From Favolaschia claudopus (taxonomy: Eukaryota > Basidiomycota > Agaricomycetes > Agaricales > Mycenaceae), in the NCBI GenBank assembly GCA_037176885.1, contig JAWWNJ010000043.1, positions 620,001 to 684,000 of the forward strand: a stretch of DNA of 64,000 nucleotides, in the 5' to 3' direction. Under the pieces are notes generated by a model. It was not told the DNA's origin. It saw nothing but the letters and a program-made list of their open reading frames with translations, and made no database searches. Made by a program: the position numbers and the translations under genes. Below, piece after piece: positions 37,521-49,500 of the stretch. The first letter of the stretch is position 1. The number at the start of each line of letters is the position of its first letter.

Positions 37521-39027
37521 ATGTCGCGCTCTCCCGTATTCACCCTCCATGAGCCACCTTTGCCCCCAGCATCTATTGCCCATCTCCTCAAAACGAATGC
37601 CGCACCCCAGGGCATGGAAACCAATCTAGTTGGCTCATACATCCAGGAACTTGAATCACAGATTGCGTCGATAGCAGACGCGATGGAGCTTCTCAAACGT
37701 CGGCGCGCAGAGGTCCGGCGAACCTTGAAAAGTTGCAAAGCCACTCTTTCCCCCATTCGCCGCTTGCCCCCAAAATCCTGGGATTAATCTTTGAGGGTGT
37801 TCGCACCACGTACTTCTTTGGGGACATTTCCGAAGTCCAGCCGCCGTTACCCAGCACGCCCCGTGGTTATTCACTCGCGTATGTCGGCATTGGTCTGCAG
37901 TGGCCTTGGCGACTCCTTCGCTGTGGGCACTTATGTTTGTCGACCTCGATCGCATGGGAGTGAGGGGCGCGATTCCGTTGACAAAACTCTATATTGAGCG
38001 GTCGCGAAATGTGCCCTTGACCTTGAAGATCTTCCACGAGCGTGGGGTCGAGCCACATCCAGTCCTTGATGTTTTGCTCTGCTCATCCGCGCAGTGGAGG
38101 GTAGCTGACCTCTACATGACTCCCCCTGTACTGCAACAGATCACGCGTGTTCAGAATGGGTTCCCTATCCTGAGGACCCTGCGCATCTCTGTTGATTTCG
38201 CGATGGATGATGATTTTCCTAACGTGTCATCACTCGACCAAGCGTTTTGGGATGTATTTTCCACAACTCCGGAGCTGAGGCACGTTCAAGCTCACTCCTG
38301 GGCTATTACCGGATTCATTCGCCCTCCCTTCACTCTCCCCTGGCATCAGCTCACTGTCTTATCCACGACTACGACCTCAAACATTGAAGCTCTAGCTGTG
38401 CTTGAAAAATTATTGAATATTAACAAATGCACAATCGCGTTCTCGGAGAATCTTATTCTTATCCGGGATCATGGCACGGTTCATCTTCCTTACCTGCGGG
38501 CTTTAACGCTGCAGATTGAGGATGAGGATGGGGTGGTGATATACGAGAAACACACCTCCATACTCGATTTCTTGGAGACTCCGTCATTGACCAGTCTTGT
38601 TCTTTTTTCTACGGCGGACGAGGAAGCAGTCTTGGGACTGATCACACGCTCGAACTGTGCTAGCTCCCTCACATCCCTCCACCTCCACTCACACACGATT
38701 TACCCCGACCTGGCTCTACGCCTACCAACAAAACTCCCTTGCCTTACCTTCCTCGAGCTCGGAGACTTCGACGGAAAGCTCTCCCCTGATTTGCCCTTGC
38801 CCCTCCCGGACTTCGTTCATCATTTCTCACAGCAGTGGCTGAAAACGCAGAAAGCCAATGATGGACGACAGACGCTCAGCCTGCGGGTTAGGGACCGAGC
38901 TCTAGAAGCAAAGGACGCTCAACGTATCACCGTAAGGTATAGGCGTCTGGAAAGGGATCGGTTGTTTATTAAGGTGTTGTCGGCAATCGTATATCCCAGT
39001 ATCATCACGGAGCACTTCGAGTATTAA
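37521..39027 (+). pseudogene. F-box protein copy 2, frameshifted inside the F-box
   Basis: The sequence aligns with the upstream F-box gene along its whole length (N-terminal PPLPPASIAHLLKTN, SPIRRLPP, then ALATPSLWALMFVDLDR, WHQLT, SILDFLETP). Two single-base deletions break the frame. One is in the CCCCC run at about 37767-37771, between RRLPP and ILGLIF. The other is in a C run at about 37859-37863, before the segment equivalent to WLLTRVCRRW. A 3-base in-frame deletion lies between them near 37790. Downstream the frame is open to 39027 and ends TEHFEY. No GT-AG intron can restore the frame. Only a C-terminal leucine-rich fragment starting at 37900 could be made. Either this is a young pseudogene or both deletions are homopolymer sequencing errors. 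Confidence 0.8.
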
Positions 39028-39661
39028 TACAAGATTTGTCTACCATTGAATACTTCGTGTTGGGATTATCCTCGCCGTGAACGCAGGATTGGCCACGTAT
39101 TTTCGCCGAAGCGCAGCGCGAATCGCGATCGACAATGTCTCGTAATTTCTTCCACAGCCTTGAGAAGTACATACCGGTATGTTTGCAGCTTCGCATGGAC
39201 TCCGGCGATACTTTCCCTTCGTTACTTCAAGCATAGGTATCATTACCGACGGCAAGGTTTAACGTGAAGAAGACTGGGTGTCGTGGATCTGGAATGGACA
39301 CAGGAAAATGCCGAATAACTTGAAGACGATACTCATTTTATTTTTTCCTTCCGACACTTCGTTATGTTTATCATGCCAGAAAATCTACGTTCACAGAGGA
39401 TACTGAAGCAACTCTAGCAATAGAATATGATACGATGGGATCGTATAAGATCGTATGTCCAAGCAGTCCAGCACCGATCACATCCGATTCGTCGGGAGGC
39501 AGTGCCAGGGCTCTGCCGCTCATTCTACGCGCAGTTGCTTCATCTGCCACAGATCCATCTTCGCAATCGACTGCGCAGTTGGACGGAATGGGGCCGCGAA
39601 GCTATAAGATCACAGCAAAACTCAGAGGTCAAAGTCACTTTACTTTTCACCCAGCCAAATC
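39028..39661. other. spacer with the promoter of the second cyclin
   Basis: A TATAAG motif at 39603-39608 lies about 54 bases before the ATG at 39662, similar in spacing to the TATA box of the first cyclin. Nothing else is recognised. Confidence 0.4.
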
Positions 39662-40741
39662 ATGATTCTCCCCTCTTCGAATTCGAACTCTTCTCCTTCA
39701 GCCAACGTCGGACGCAGCACCAAAAAAGGTTCTAACCCAGTGCATGCAGCATCACTGGTAGATCCTGCAGCACACCCGCCAGCCCTCCTGCAGCTTCTAA
39801 ATATCAAGATTGAAAAACATGTTATCGGTTCGTCATTTTCTTTCACCTGAGAAAAGCTGCTCACCTTTCCGCACACAGCTTATGTCGCCGACTGCGTCTC
39901 CGAAGCCGTCGACTACGCGCTGGGTCGCCCCTGGTCTCCCCGCAGCTCCCACACGTCACTGTACAACGCAGACTTTGCTGCATTTGCTTCTGTCGTTCTG
40001 TCTTGCGCGGAGGTCACCCCTGGCACTCTCCTCGTCGCCCTCTCCTACATCGCCCGCGCTCGGGCCCACCTCACAATCTTCGCTGAAGAATGGGCCCGCG
40101 AATGTGTCTTCCTCGGCGCCGTTATCGTCGCGAGCAAATACACGCAGGACTCGACGCTGCGAAATGTCCACTGGGCGGCATGCAGCGGCGTCTTCGGTGC
40201 GCGTGATATAGGGCGGATAGAGCGCGAGTTTCTTGAAGTGCTGAACTGGAACCTCGGCGTTCATGAGGCGGACCTGATGGCACACCACGAGGGATTGAGC
40301 AGCGCGTGTGCGAAGGCGGCTCGTGCGTCGCGGGCGCTGCAGGCCGGACCTCCTGCGTACACTATGTATCTGGCACCTCCACCCTACACACACAGGCGTC
40401 GTTCGAGTCTGCCTGGGCTCGAGGCATTGCCCTCCCCACAGTCCAGTCTCCCGAGCTTGACACCTTCCCCACGGACTCCATCCCCTTACCCCTCCCAAGC
40501 GGTCCCCTACTCGCAGCTCCCTCATCCATCGAGCATCCCCTGCCACTCGCAATGCTCGAAGGGAGCTGGAGTCGTCGATCTGGGTGCTGCGCATGTTCCT
40601 CCGCCGGGTATCTCGTACCCTACCAATCGAGGAAAGCTCGGAGACGAGGCATCCCTAATCGACCTCATTGGCGATTTCCCCGTTCCCTGCACCGCATACG
40701 CGGACATGGTGAACGGGCATCCTGTCTACGCGAACGCGTAA
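39662..40741 (+). CDS. Pho80/Pcl-type cyclin (copy 2)
   Basis: Two exons (39662-39827, 39879-40741) give 342 aa. It is a paralogue of the cyclin at 25771. The cyclin box covers about residues 28-180, opening with HAASLVDPAAHPPALLQLLN and carrying TQDSTLRNVHWAACSGVFGA, then DIGRIEREFLEVLNWNLGV and DLMAHHEGL. The intron lies at the same point after the VI dipeptide and in the same phase. The tail is Pro/Ser-rich but shorter and lacks the poly-Ser and acidic runs; a GVVDL motif is shared with copy 1. It would partner a Pho85-like cyclin-dependent kinase. Two cyclins of one subfamily about 14 kb apart in the same orientation suggest an old local duplication that also trapped the F-box pair between them. 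Confidence 0.9.
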
Positions 40742-41914
40742 TCTTCAATGCGGGGCTTCTTCGTTCTCTTTCCGCACATACAGCAATTCCGCAGCACGTA
40801 GTCTGAGACTTGGCGACGCCGGCAACGAAACGCAATATTTGCGTCGTGCCACCAGCCTCGCAGTGTCGAATGCGGTTTGCTACTTCTGGTGCGCCATGGT
40901 GACATGTTGTCGAGCAATCCGCATGGAAACACTTGCCACTTTGAGCGGGTCCGGTCAGCGGGAAGTTGGTGGCAGCCATTCCGTCGGATCTGGTGGTCTT
41001 CATCCATCGGAGGAATCTAGCGAGCGATTGGAAGGCAATGCTCGTCGTGGGTTAGTACTTTTATTCCGTGAACATTTTTCGTTCGTTGAGTAGCCGGGCA
41101 CTGTATTCAAGTAGTCAATCTAACATCCAATGAAAATCAATTCAGACTCTCACCGTAATGACTGAGGTTGAGGGAATGAGGCTCGCTGATGAGAAAGATA
41201 TCACAAAGGATAGACGAATTGGGAAACTGGGATGAAATGGATGGGAGTCTTAGCGCCTACCACCACTTTCTTCGCACACCGAGTGAGCAGAGTCGATTTA
41301 TGTGGCGAAAGATCCAGCCAGCGTATCGTCCGAGATGCATGGTTGGCAGGTGAAGACACGAACGACGGGATGGATTCATACAGCCACTGTGCGGACTGGA
41401 AATGATTTTCCACGTCATGTTGCCCAGTCATTTGGCGCTACCAGTACATGGCCTGTTTGTGGTGACGGAGTCAGGATCAACATAGGCGAGCTTATGCTCT
41501 CATTGCGTCGCGTGGAGCTGACCAATGCATGAAAATAGCGAAGTCGCACAAGAGAAGTTCTTTTCGTCCGGGTCAGCATCGCATATCGGAATTCTGCACA
41601 TTCAAGAAAGCGAGACGCAGAAGGTATCCCGGTTTCCATACGAGAAGCGGTGGAATCAGTCGAGGATAAAGGCAAATTGCCATCGTCCATTGAAGACACT
41701 ACGAGGGCAGATGCGAGGACTGGGACGAGACGATATGAATACAAAGTCGACTCGGAATTGGTTCAGAGGCAATACAGATACAGATACAGACGGCGCGTCG
41801 TTGAATGCCTGATGGGTCCTAGCGCGCAGATGGGAGTAGAAGACAAAGAGGCGAATGTCACGGATTTCGTGACGCGTCACACAAGTTTCTCTTCTTTTCT
41901 CTTTCGTGGCCACT
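40742..41914. other. intergenic, nothing recognised
   Basis: Short frames without domains. A small ACAGAT repeat lies near 41768-41785. The final part is the likely promoter of the next gene. Confidence 0.45.
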
Positions 41915-42916
41915 ATGGAATCTGTGGATTCAGTGCTCGCTGCTCCAGCCCTTACCCTTATGACTGAACTAGAACGTGAAATCTTTGAAATTCTGGCTCT
42001 CTCGAATCCAAAATTTATTCCGACGCTACTTCTCGTTGCGCAACGCGTCAAGATCTGGTAAGGACACTGTACATTACCAGTCAACAGTTGAAGAAAAAAT
42101 GTTAGGACGGAGCCTTTGCTATACAGAAGACTCTCTGTAGTTGGGAAGGGCACGGCACTCAAGTCAGTCCCAAACGCGATTCGAATATCGCCTGAGGACT
42201 GCCTCGAGCTCGTGAATCGAAAACTTGTCTTCTTCCATGATCACGTCCGTTATCTCGCCTTCAAAAACCTGTCCCAGGACGACGCCTTTCTGATTCTTTC
42301 ACATTGTCATCGGCTAGCCCACCTTGCAGTATTTTCGATGCACCCAGATCCTTCCTGGCTTCCCTTGCTTGCGGCGATGCCCTTGCTAGAGTTTTCCGCG
42401 AACGTAGATCGCCTCTTCGACTCTCTGGAGGCCGATTTCCGTCACCCGCTCTTCAACTCCGTCACCCATCTAGATTTATTTGAGGTGCCAGCCGCAGAGG
42501 GATGGGTTGAGGCTCTCTGCTCGCTCCATCATTTGACCCATTTGTCGTTTAATTACGGCGACAGTCATTTCCCGAGAATTCCATTTCATCGCATACTCGC
42601 GACGAACAAATCCCTTCAGGTTCTCGTCCTCATCTTCATGAGCGACGACCTGATTGACATCGAGGATTTTTCTTTCCCCGAGCGTAAATATTTTACACAA
42701 GATCTAAGATCAGTAATCATGTTTGTCGACCGTTTTCTGGAAGATTGGGAAATAGGCACCGTTGGCGGTGAGAATTACTGGATTCGCGCCGAACGGTTCA
42801 TTGAGAAGCGACGATCTGGTGAGGTTCCAGGTCTGTTTTCATCTCTGTTGAGGCCATACGTGAGTTCTAATATACATCTTGCAGCCTCGCAGTACTATCT
42901 CGCTGTTGCTTCTTGA
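41915..42916 (+). CDS. short F-box-like protein of the mushroom-specific type
   Basis: Two exons (41915-42057, 42106-42916) give 317 aa. The N-terminus carries the degenerate F-box seen in many Agaricales proteins (LTLMTELEREIFEILALSNP, then PTLLLVAQRVKIWTEPLLYR). The rest has scattered leucine-rich hydrophobic segments (HRLAHLAVF, SLHHLTHLSFNYGD, SLQVLVLIF). The pattern and length fit the very large family of short, lineage-specific F-box-like proteins, probably Skp1-binding adaptors with unknown targets. The intron splits a Trp codon (TG|G). It is not closely similar to the F-box pair at 35.6-39 kb. Confidence 0.85.
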
Positions 42917-44061
42917 CGCACATAATCCGCCGGATATTGTTCGCCATGAATAGTTCATGAATATACACGTAGAAATTATATCCCCGGTCCCTGACAAGTC
43001 TGTCATTCCGTGGCTTACTTCTCGAGTCATTCCTCTTCTCAGTCAATCGAATAAATTCGACATGGAATCTGGATGGCCTTCATTTTTAGCCCACGGAACC
43101 GTCTTCGAAATCGATTGAACCTCCCAGTTGTTTGATTAGGACAAAATCACTTCACCAAATTCTTGCAGTTGAAACTATGCGAGTCTTGAACGCACCGCTT
43201 TTACTCGCTACGTATTCGCCGGTGTTTGTCGAGGAGACAGAAAGAGACGAGAGACATGAGATCAAATTTCGTCGTCGGAGACAAGGCGCGCCGACTTTCA
43301 GTCGCATATGGCGGAGTGAGAACTGTACGCCTTGATTTCAAAAGCACATTTTTGATGTTTTCAAGCTGTAGTACCAGCCTGAATTCTGTTTATCAGCTCG
43401 CCCGGTTCCCAAGTTCGCCGCAAGTTCGCCGCAAGAGTGAGCCAGTGATGCGCACCGGTTTGCCGCCTATACTTCGAGTTGTATGAATTTTCGTCGTGCG
43501 ATCTCCTCCGATTGGATTGAAGTATGTATGTTTCTACTGACAAGTTACCGCTGACAAGGCTGAGTTGACCATTGGTCAAATCGCAATCATATCGCCACAA
43601 AATCGGCTTCAAATTTAAAACAAGCTCGAACTTCAAAGTCCCAAAAGTTTCATGGTTGTTGTAGCTCACATCATTCCAAATCGGATCTCTATAAATCGGA
43701 CCTCTCGTTTGAAAGTTAGTCAAGCAAATTTTGAGAGTCGTGCGTATAGTTAGGGGCGTGGGAGTCATCATCAAGTTTTGATCTCCCTCGTTTGCTCTCA
43801 ACCTGATCAGTGATTTTTGCCAAATTTTTTGCCAGACTCTGAGGCTTGCTTCAATCTTTGTGGTCTTCGTTGTGGCGGAAATATCATCGCCGAATAGACT
43901 AGGGCTAATTTTCTGAAGACATGGAGTCTTCCCTGGTCCAGTTTTGCTCCGGGACTGCGTCGTACGCTGGATCCGTTGTCACGTTGCGCAGCAATGTCCG
44001 TCGACCGCCCGAATGAGTCAAATGAAACGCGCAGCGATTCGCAACCCCAACTTATTCCTCG
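42917..44061. other. intergenic, nothing recognised
   Basis: A 146-codon minus frame at 43361-43801 shows no domain. An 11 bp unit (AAGTTCGCCGC) is tandemly duplicated near 43410-43431. The last part is the GNAT promoter region. Confidence 0.45.
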
Positions 44062-45976
44062 ATGTCTTCCCCCTCTACGAACCCAGCGGATCCCGCCTAT
44101 CGACGGACTCTAGCCGATGGCAAGCTCGCGGTGCGCTGGTCTAGCGCTGAGGATAGAGCAGGATGCGTCATGCTATCGTGTCTCGCCGTTAGAGAACAAG
44201 AAGGACAGGAATCGGAGAAGGCGGTAAGGTATTTCGAACCATTTACGGATGATGAGTTTCATTCGGGGAGTTCGTACGTATGCTACACCAAAGTACTTTG
44301 AAGGCGCTGCTGATTCATTCAAACTCAACTCAGAACCAACTGGGCTGTCTGCGTTGAGACCAACCCTAGTCCTAAGGAAGCTCCGAAAACCGACAGCGAC
44401 ACCGACACCTCTAAAGACTACGTCGATACCATTCGCAAAGCGGCAGACGCCGCCCAAGAACGCGTCGTCGCAGTCATATACCTCATGTACAGCGAAACGT
44501 CCTTCGACGGGGATGCCGTCCGTGTCCCCATCGGCCGCCCGCACGTCGTCGCCTGCAAGCCCGCTTATCGCGGCAGAATCGGCGGAGAGAATATCATGAA
44601 TATCCTCTTCGACATGGTCCACGCGCGAGCGCACAATGCTGGGTGTGCATTCACGCTGATTTTTGGTATCCCTGCGTATTGTAGGTTCCTTCTTCACTCT
44701 TTTGGCGGCCTGTGCACCATGTGCTTACAATTGAGATGTTAGATCGCACCCAAGGATACGAATACGCGCTGAACATGGGCCATGGACTCATCACGCATAC
44801 CTCCACGCTCAGCCCTCCTCCTGCTCTTCCTGCTCCTCCTCCTCCATCCGAAGCGTCGGCGTTCTCCCTACGCCAAGCAACCTCAAACGACGTCCCCGCC
44901 CTCGAACACCTCGTCCTCGCCTCCCGACCGCACGCAGACATCTTCATCACCTCCCGCACCCCTGAAAACCTGACATCACAGCTTCGTTGGATGGTCGGTG
45001 AGCGTCCCCCGGGCTACGCACCGCCCGAATACCCACATGCACCGTTCTTTGTTTTGGAAAGAGCAGGACGCGGCGAGGAGGATGCAGAGAAAGGGAAGGA
45101 TGGAGGGAGGGAAAAGCGGATCGTGGCGGCTGTTGGATTGCGGCGGTACGAAGCGGGTGGCCCGAACATCAATGTACACCCAGTGCTTTGGGATGGCGAG
45201 GAGAGCGCGTCGGGCGTGGTGCAGGCGATTGTGCCTGAGCTGGTGAAAGCCGTGGAGGCGTTGCCGGGCAAGGATGACGGGTCGCCGACCAAGTTCGTGT
45301 TTTCCTTTCTTTTGTATGCTGATGCTAATCTGAGTATGCGGCAGAGTAACGACCATCCAATGGATCCTCAACGACGCGCATCCGCTGCACATGTGGCTCC
45401 GCGCACACGAGCTGGCGGTTCCGATGCCCGAGTCGTCGCGGTATGATTTCATGGGCGCATGGTGGGTCTTTCTTCGCTCTCTCTGTTTTCGGCCTGCATC
45501 GATCCTGAGGACGAATCAGGTGGATCGCCATCAACTCGCTCTCCCAGTTTCTCACCTTGCTTACACCTGCGTTAAACGCACGACTTGCCCGTTCGGCCCA
45601 TCTATTCGGCAAGAACTACTCTGCGACGCTGCGTATCGCCGCGCCGCGTAGTATGGGCGGGGCTGTCGTGTTGCAGGTGATTGATGGTGTCGTTTCGTCC
45701 GTCGCGTCTGTCGATAGGGATACAGATTTAAATTTCAGTACGTCGTTCTCTTCCGTCCAGTTTCCGAAATGAATGAATCCGTGCTGACTGCTTGTGCCCG
45801 CCGTAGAACCAAACCTAACCCTCCCGGGCCCCGCCCTGGTGCAGCTCATGATGGGGTACGCTGGGTGGCGGGAGTTGAAGAGCATGCTGCCGGACGTGTG
45901 GTTGGAGCCGGCGGTGGTGCCGCTTGTGGATGTGTTGTTCCCGAGGAGGGAAGTTTGCATGGGGTTGTATATATGA
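44062..45976 (+). CDS. GNAT acetyltransferase with Eis-like C-terminal region (copy 1)
   Basis: Six exons give 537 aa: 44062-44273, 44334-44680, 44743-45292, 45345-45461, 45520-45737, 45807-45976. The GNAT acetyl-CoA site is clear at about residues 145-200 (VVACKPAYRGRIGGENIMN, then FGIPAYYRTQGYEYALNMG), matching motif A (R-G-R-x-G-G) and the motif B tyrosine strand. A second GNAT-like segment follows (ASAFSLRQATSNDVPALEHL). The C-terminal 90 residues (LTLPGPALVQLMMGYAGW, then VPLVDVLFPRR) recall the sterol-carrier-like end of Eis-type N-acetyltransferases. The substrate is unknown; acetylation of small amines or peptides is possible. It is about half identical by eye to the inverted copy at 57053-58905, with the same five intron positions. 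It lies upstream of a MITE and the STAND gene. Confidence 0.9.
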
Positions 45977-46188
45977 ATCGAGCTTGAAGTTTGGAGAGTC
46001 AAAGATTCAGATGACTTGAATGCATTGTGCAAGCGTCTGACTCTGAGCGAAAAAGGTCGATGTTGTAAATAGTAACAAATGATTCGCCGAGAAAGGAAAT
46101 AAACCTTCGTCTCGCACTCATCCTGCTTGAGTCCTTCCGATCCTCTGGAGGTCACAATGATTCGCCAACCAGACTGAGATACTTCCTG

Positions 46189-46480
46189 ATTACTGTATCT
46201 CCCTGTATGGAGGCAACCGCCAAGCGACCGTGACAAAACGGTTGCCTTATTTCAAGGCAACCGACCCTCCGTGAGCCGTGACCGTTGCCAAAAGAGGCAA
46301 CGGGCGTCCAAGGCGCCCAAGGCGCTTACTGATTTTTTGGGCATTTAAACCATATTTTTCGATGTCACGATTTTTTCAAGGAAACGACCCTCACCGTGAC
46401 CGTGACCACGTCAAAAAGAGGCAACGCAACCGACCCCACCGTTACCGTGACGTTGCCTCCATACAGGGAGATACAGTAAT
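46189..46480. mobile_element. 292 bp MITE with perfect 29 bp terminal inverted repeats
   Basis: The left end ATTACTGTATCTCCCTGTAT... (46189-46217) is the exact reverse complement of 46452-46480. The ends can be read as TA-flanked (TA|CTGTATCT...AGATACAG|TA), which would suit a Tc1/mariner-type target duplication, but the true boundary is ambiguous. Inside are nested hairpins: CGGTTGCCTT/AAGGCAACCG around 46230-46260 and CGTTGCC/GGCAACG around 46282-46302. There are about eight copies of the GTTGCC/GGCAAC motif and CCGTGACCGTGACC direct repeats. It has no coding capacity. It ends 87 bases before the ATG of the STAND gene, in its promoter or leader. Confidence 0.9.
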
Positions 46481-46567
46481 TCGATCTACCTACCAGACTC
46501 CACTCTGAGTGGTCCGCTAAAAATAGCGGGACATTATCAACAGCTTTCCTTTCGGAACCGTTCTACC

Positions 46568-49500
46568 ATGGCAGACGTCGTCGGGATCATCGCCAGTGTT
46601 CTTCAACTCGTTGACACCGTTGCACAAGCTCGGCAATATCTCAAGGACTTCAGGGATGCGCCGAAAGATCAGCAGCGACTACTTGCAGAACTGCAAGGTC
46701 TCGAATCACTGCTGAAGGCGCTTCGTACGAGAATCAACGACGACGGGGCCAAAATCTCCGGGGGGATGCAAGAACTCAAGAGCTCCTTGATTGAAGTGAG
46801 GGGGACAAATGGATCGCCTGGCGAAAGAAGCTGGATCCGCAAGGTATCTCGAAAATCTCTAGTCGATTCGCGTGGCCTCTGTGGGGAAAGGAAGATGTCT
46901 ATGAGGGCTTGAATGCCATAGAACGATTCAAGACTCTAGCCAGTGCATGTATGGGATTAGATATCTGGTTCGTTATGTAGATTCGTACGAAAAACAGTCC
47001 TTAACTCGTCGCAGGGATTCCACGAAAGGTGAGTGATGCTCTCATGCTATAGAAAATTCAAAAGTTCATTTATGATCAGACATATCTCGGTCTTTGCAGG
47101 ACCTGTCCCTTGACCAAAAGGATCACCATGAAGGTGCGGTGGATCCATCTGTTTGAGGCTGCTTCACTGAACCCACTCACAGAGACAATTTCCGCTCTTC
47201 GAGACGCGGCTGAAGTCCACAGAACAGATCACAACTGTACGTATAAAATCTTCGTCTGAGATGTACCATAGACTGAGATTGAGATGTACTAGATATTGCA
47301 AGATCTGTTCGGGAGGTCGCGAGAAACCAAGAGCGCAATCAACATTGTGAGTGAAGTGTTCCATTGTTTTTTTCCAGATCTTCTTAAAGACGACCTCAGC
47401 TTCTGAGCGAGACAGAATTATCGAATGGTTCTCTCCCTTGAATTTTTTTCCCCGACAGGCAGATGTGCTCAAATCACGACAGCCGGGGACGGGCGAATGG
47501 TTCCTACAAGATAATCTGATCAAGGATTGGAAATCCAAAGCAGGAAAGACTGTGTGGTGTCGCGGCATACGTGAGTTGACAAAGTTTCTCCTCTCTTCGT
47601 TTTTCAGGGTGTTTGATAAATTATAGCTGGTGCCGGAAAGACTGTACTTGCGTATGTTATGTTGGAATTTAGCCTGCGAATCACTTGAGTTAACTGAAAA
47701 ACAGCTCAATCATTGTCGAGGATCTACGAACGGACCTCGACTACTCGGACGCCGGAGTTGCAGTCATTTATCTCAATCACAAGGAGAGTGATTCACAACT
47801 TCCGGATTCCCTCCTTGCCGCCATCTGGCGACAATTGGTTTTCCAACAACCATATCCACCATTTATGCACAAGCTCTACGAGGGGCATCGAGAGCGCCAA
47901 ACAATGCCATCTCTGGACGAGATTTGCGCTGTTTTGCGCCTCACAATCTCAGAACTGTCGCGGATATTCATTGTTGTTGACGCCTTGGACGAATATCCTG
48001 AAGACCTACGAGAAGTCCTGATTGAATGCCTCACTGCTCTAGGACCCACTGTCAACTTGATGATGTTCTCCCGGCTTCACATCGACGTCGACAGTCGGGA
48101 CCTAGAAATCCTAGAGGTTTCAGCCAACGAGGACGATATTCGTCGATATATAGATGGCCAGATATCCAAATCTCCTCGACTCGGAAAAAACATAAAGAAG
48201 TCACCCAGCTTGCGCGGTGAAATTGAGAGAACAATCGTTTCAACGCAGCGATGGGATGTAGGTTGAAATATACGCAATTTAAAAACGGGGTAAATACTGA
48301 TTTCGCGTTAGGTTCCTGCTCGCAAAACTTCACATCGAGTCAATTGTGAAGCAGCACACAGTCAAAGCCATTCGCGAGGCACTGAAAAACATGCCCGGCG
48401 ATTTGAAGCGGACTTACGACGATCTTTGGGAACGGATTAATCGACAAAGTGAAGAAGACAGAAATCTAGCGCGACGCACTCTCACTTGGATCTCGAATGC
48501 AGAGACCGTCCTCCTTCTCTCCGAGCTAGTTGAAGCTCTTGCGATTGAGCCCGGAACCACCGAGCTTGACCCCGATAACATCTTGGACCCGGATATCATT
48601 ACATCAGTCTGCGCTGGCTTGGTCGTTATCAACGAGGAGGATAACTTGGTTCGCCTCATTCATTACACGGCGCAAGACTATCTTGACGGAATACAAGATG
48701 AAGAATTCCAGATGCGCAAATCGAAATTGCCAGGACTTGTTTCACTTACTTGTCTTTCCGCAAATTCGGGCAGGGAGACGACATCGACCTCCAGACTACA
48801 TTCGATGAAAATGCGCTCCTAGAGTATGCTCTGCTTTTTGGTCTCATTCACGCGCGAGGAGATCCTGAGCATCGAATTGCAAATGACATTCTTTCGCTAC
48901 TCAGCCGGCTGGCGCCGTCGACCGTGGAATGCGAGACTAGATGGCAGAAAATGGCCAGCGTTCACATGTCTCTACCAAGGACGAGACTCGGCATAGCTGC
49001 GTATTTTGGCTTGCTTCATGTTGCGCAGCGGCTGGTCGACGAAGATGGCTTTGACATTGGTGCTTTACGGGGAGCGACGACTAATGGCCATACGGAGATG
49101 GTCCGTTTACTGATGAAGAGTGAGGGATATCGAGAACACGTCGAAGCTCAAAAGGCTTTGACAGCTCGCCGTTTCCCGCTCAAGCCTTCCGGCAATGACG
49201 AACGGACACAGAACGCCACACAGAATATCACCTCGCTCCAGACAGCTTCTCTGCAAGGCGACGAGGAAGCTGTACACATGCTTCTCGAGAGCGGCGTCAA
49301 CATAAACGAGGAAACTCGGCCGTATGGTACCGCACTGCATGCCGCTGCAGCGCGTGGACATCTCCCAGTTGTTTGCATCCTGCTTGCCAACGGCGCCAAC
49401 GTGAATGCTGAGACACCAATGTTTGGAGCACCTCTTCGAGCAGCGTCGTTGGCTGGTCATGCAGACATTGTTCTTCTCCTCCTCGAGAATGGAGCAGGGA

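Noticed and set aside
39956..40594. 212-codon frame antisense to cyclin 2
   Set aside because: Shadow of the coding exon; no independent support.
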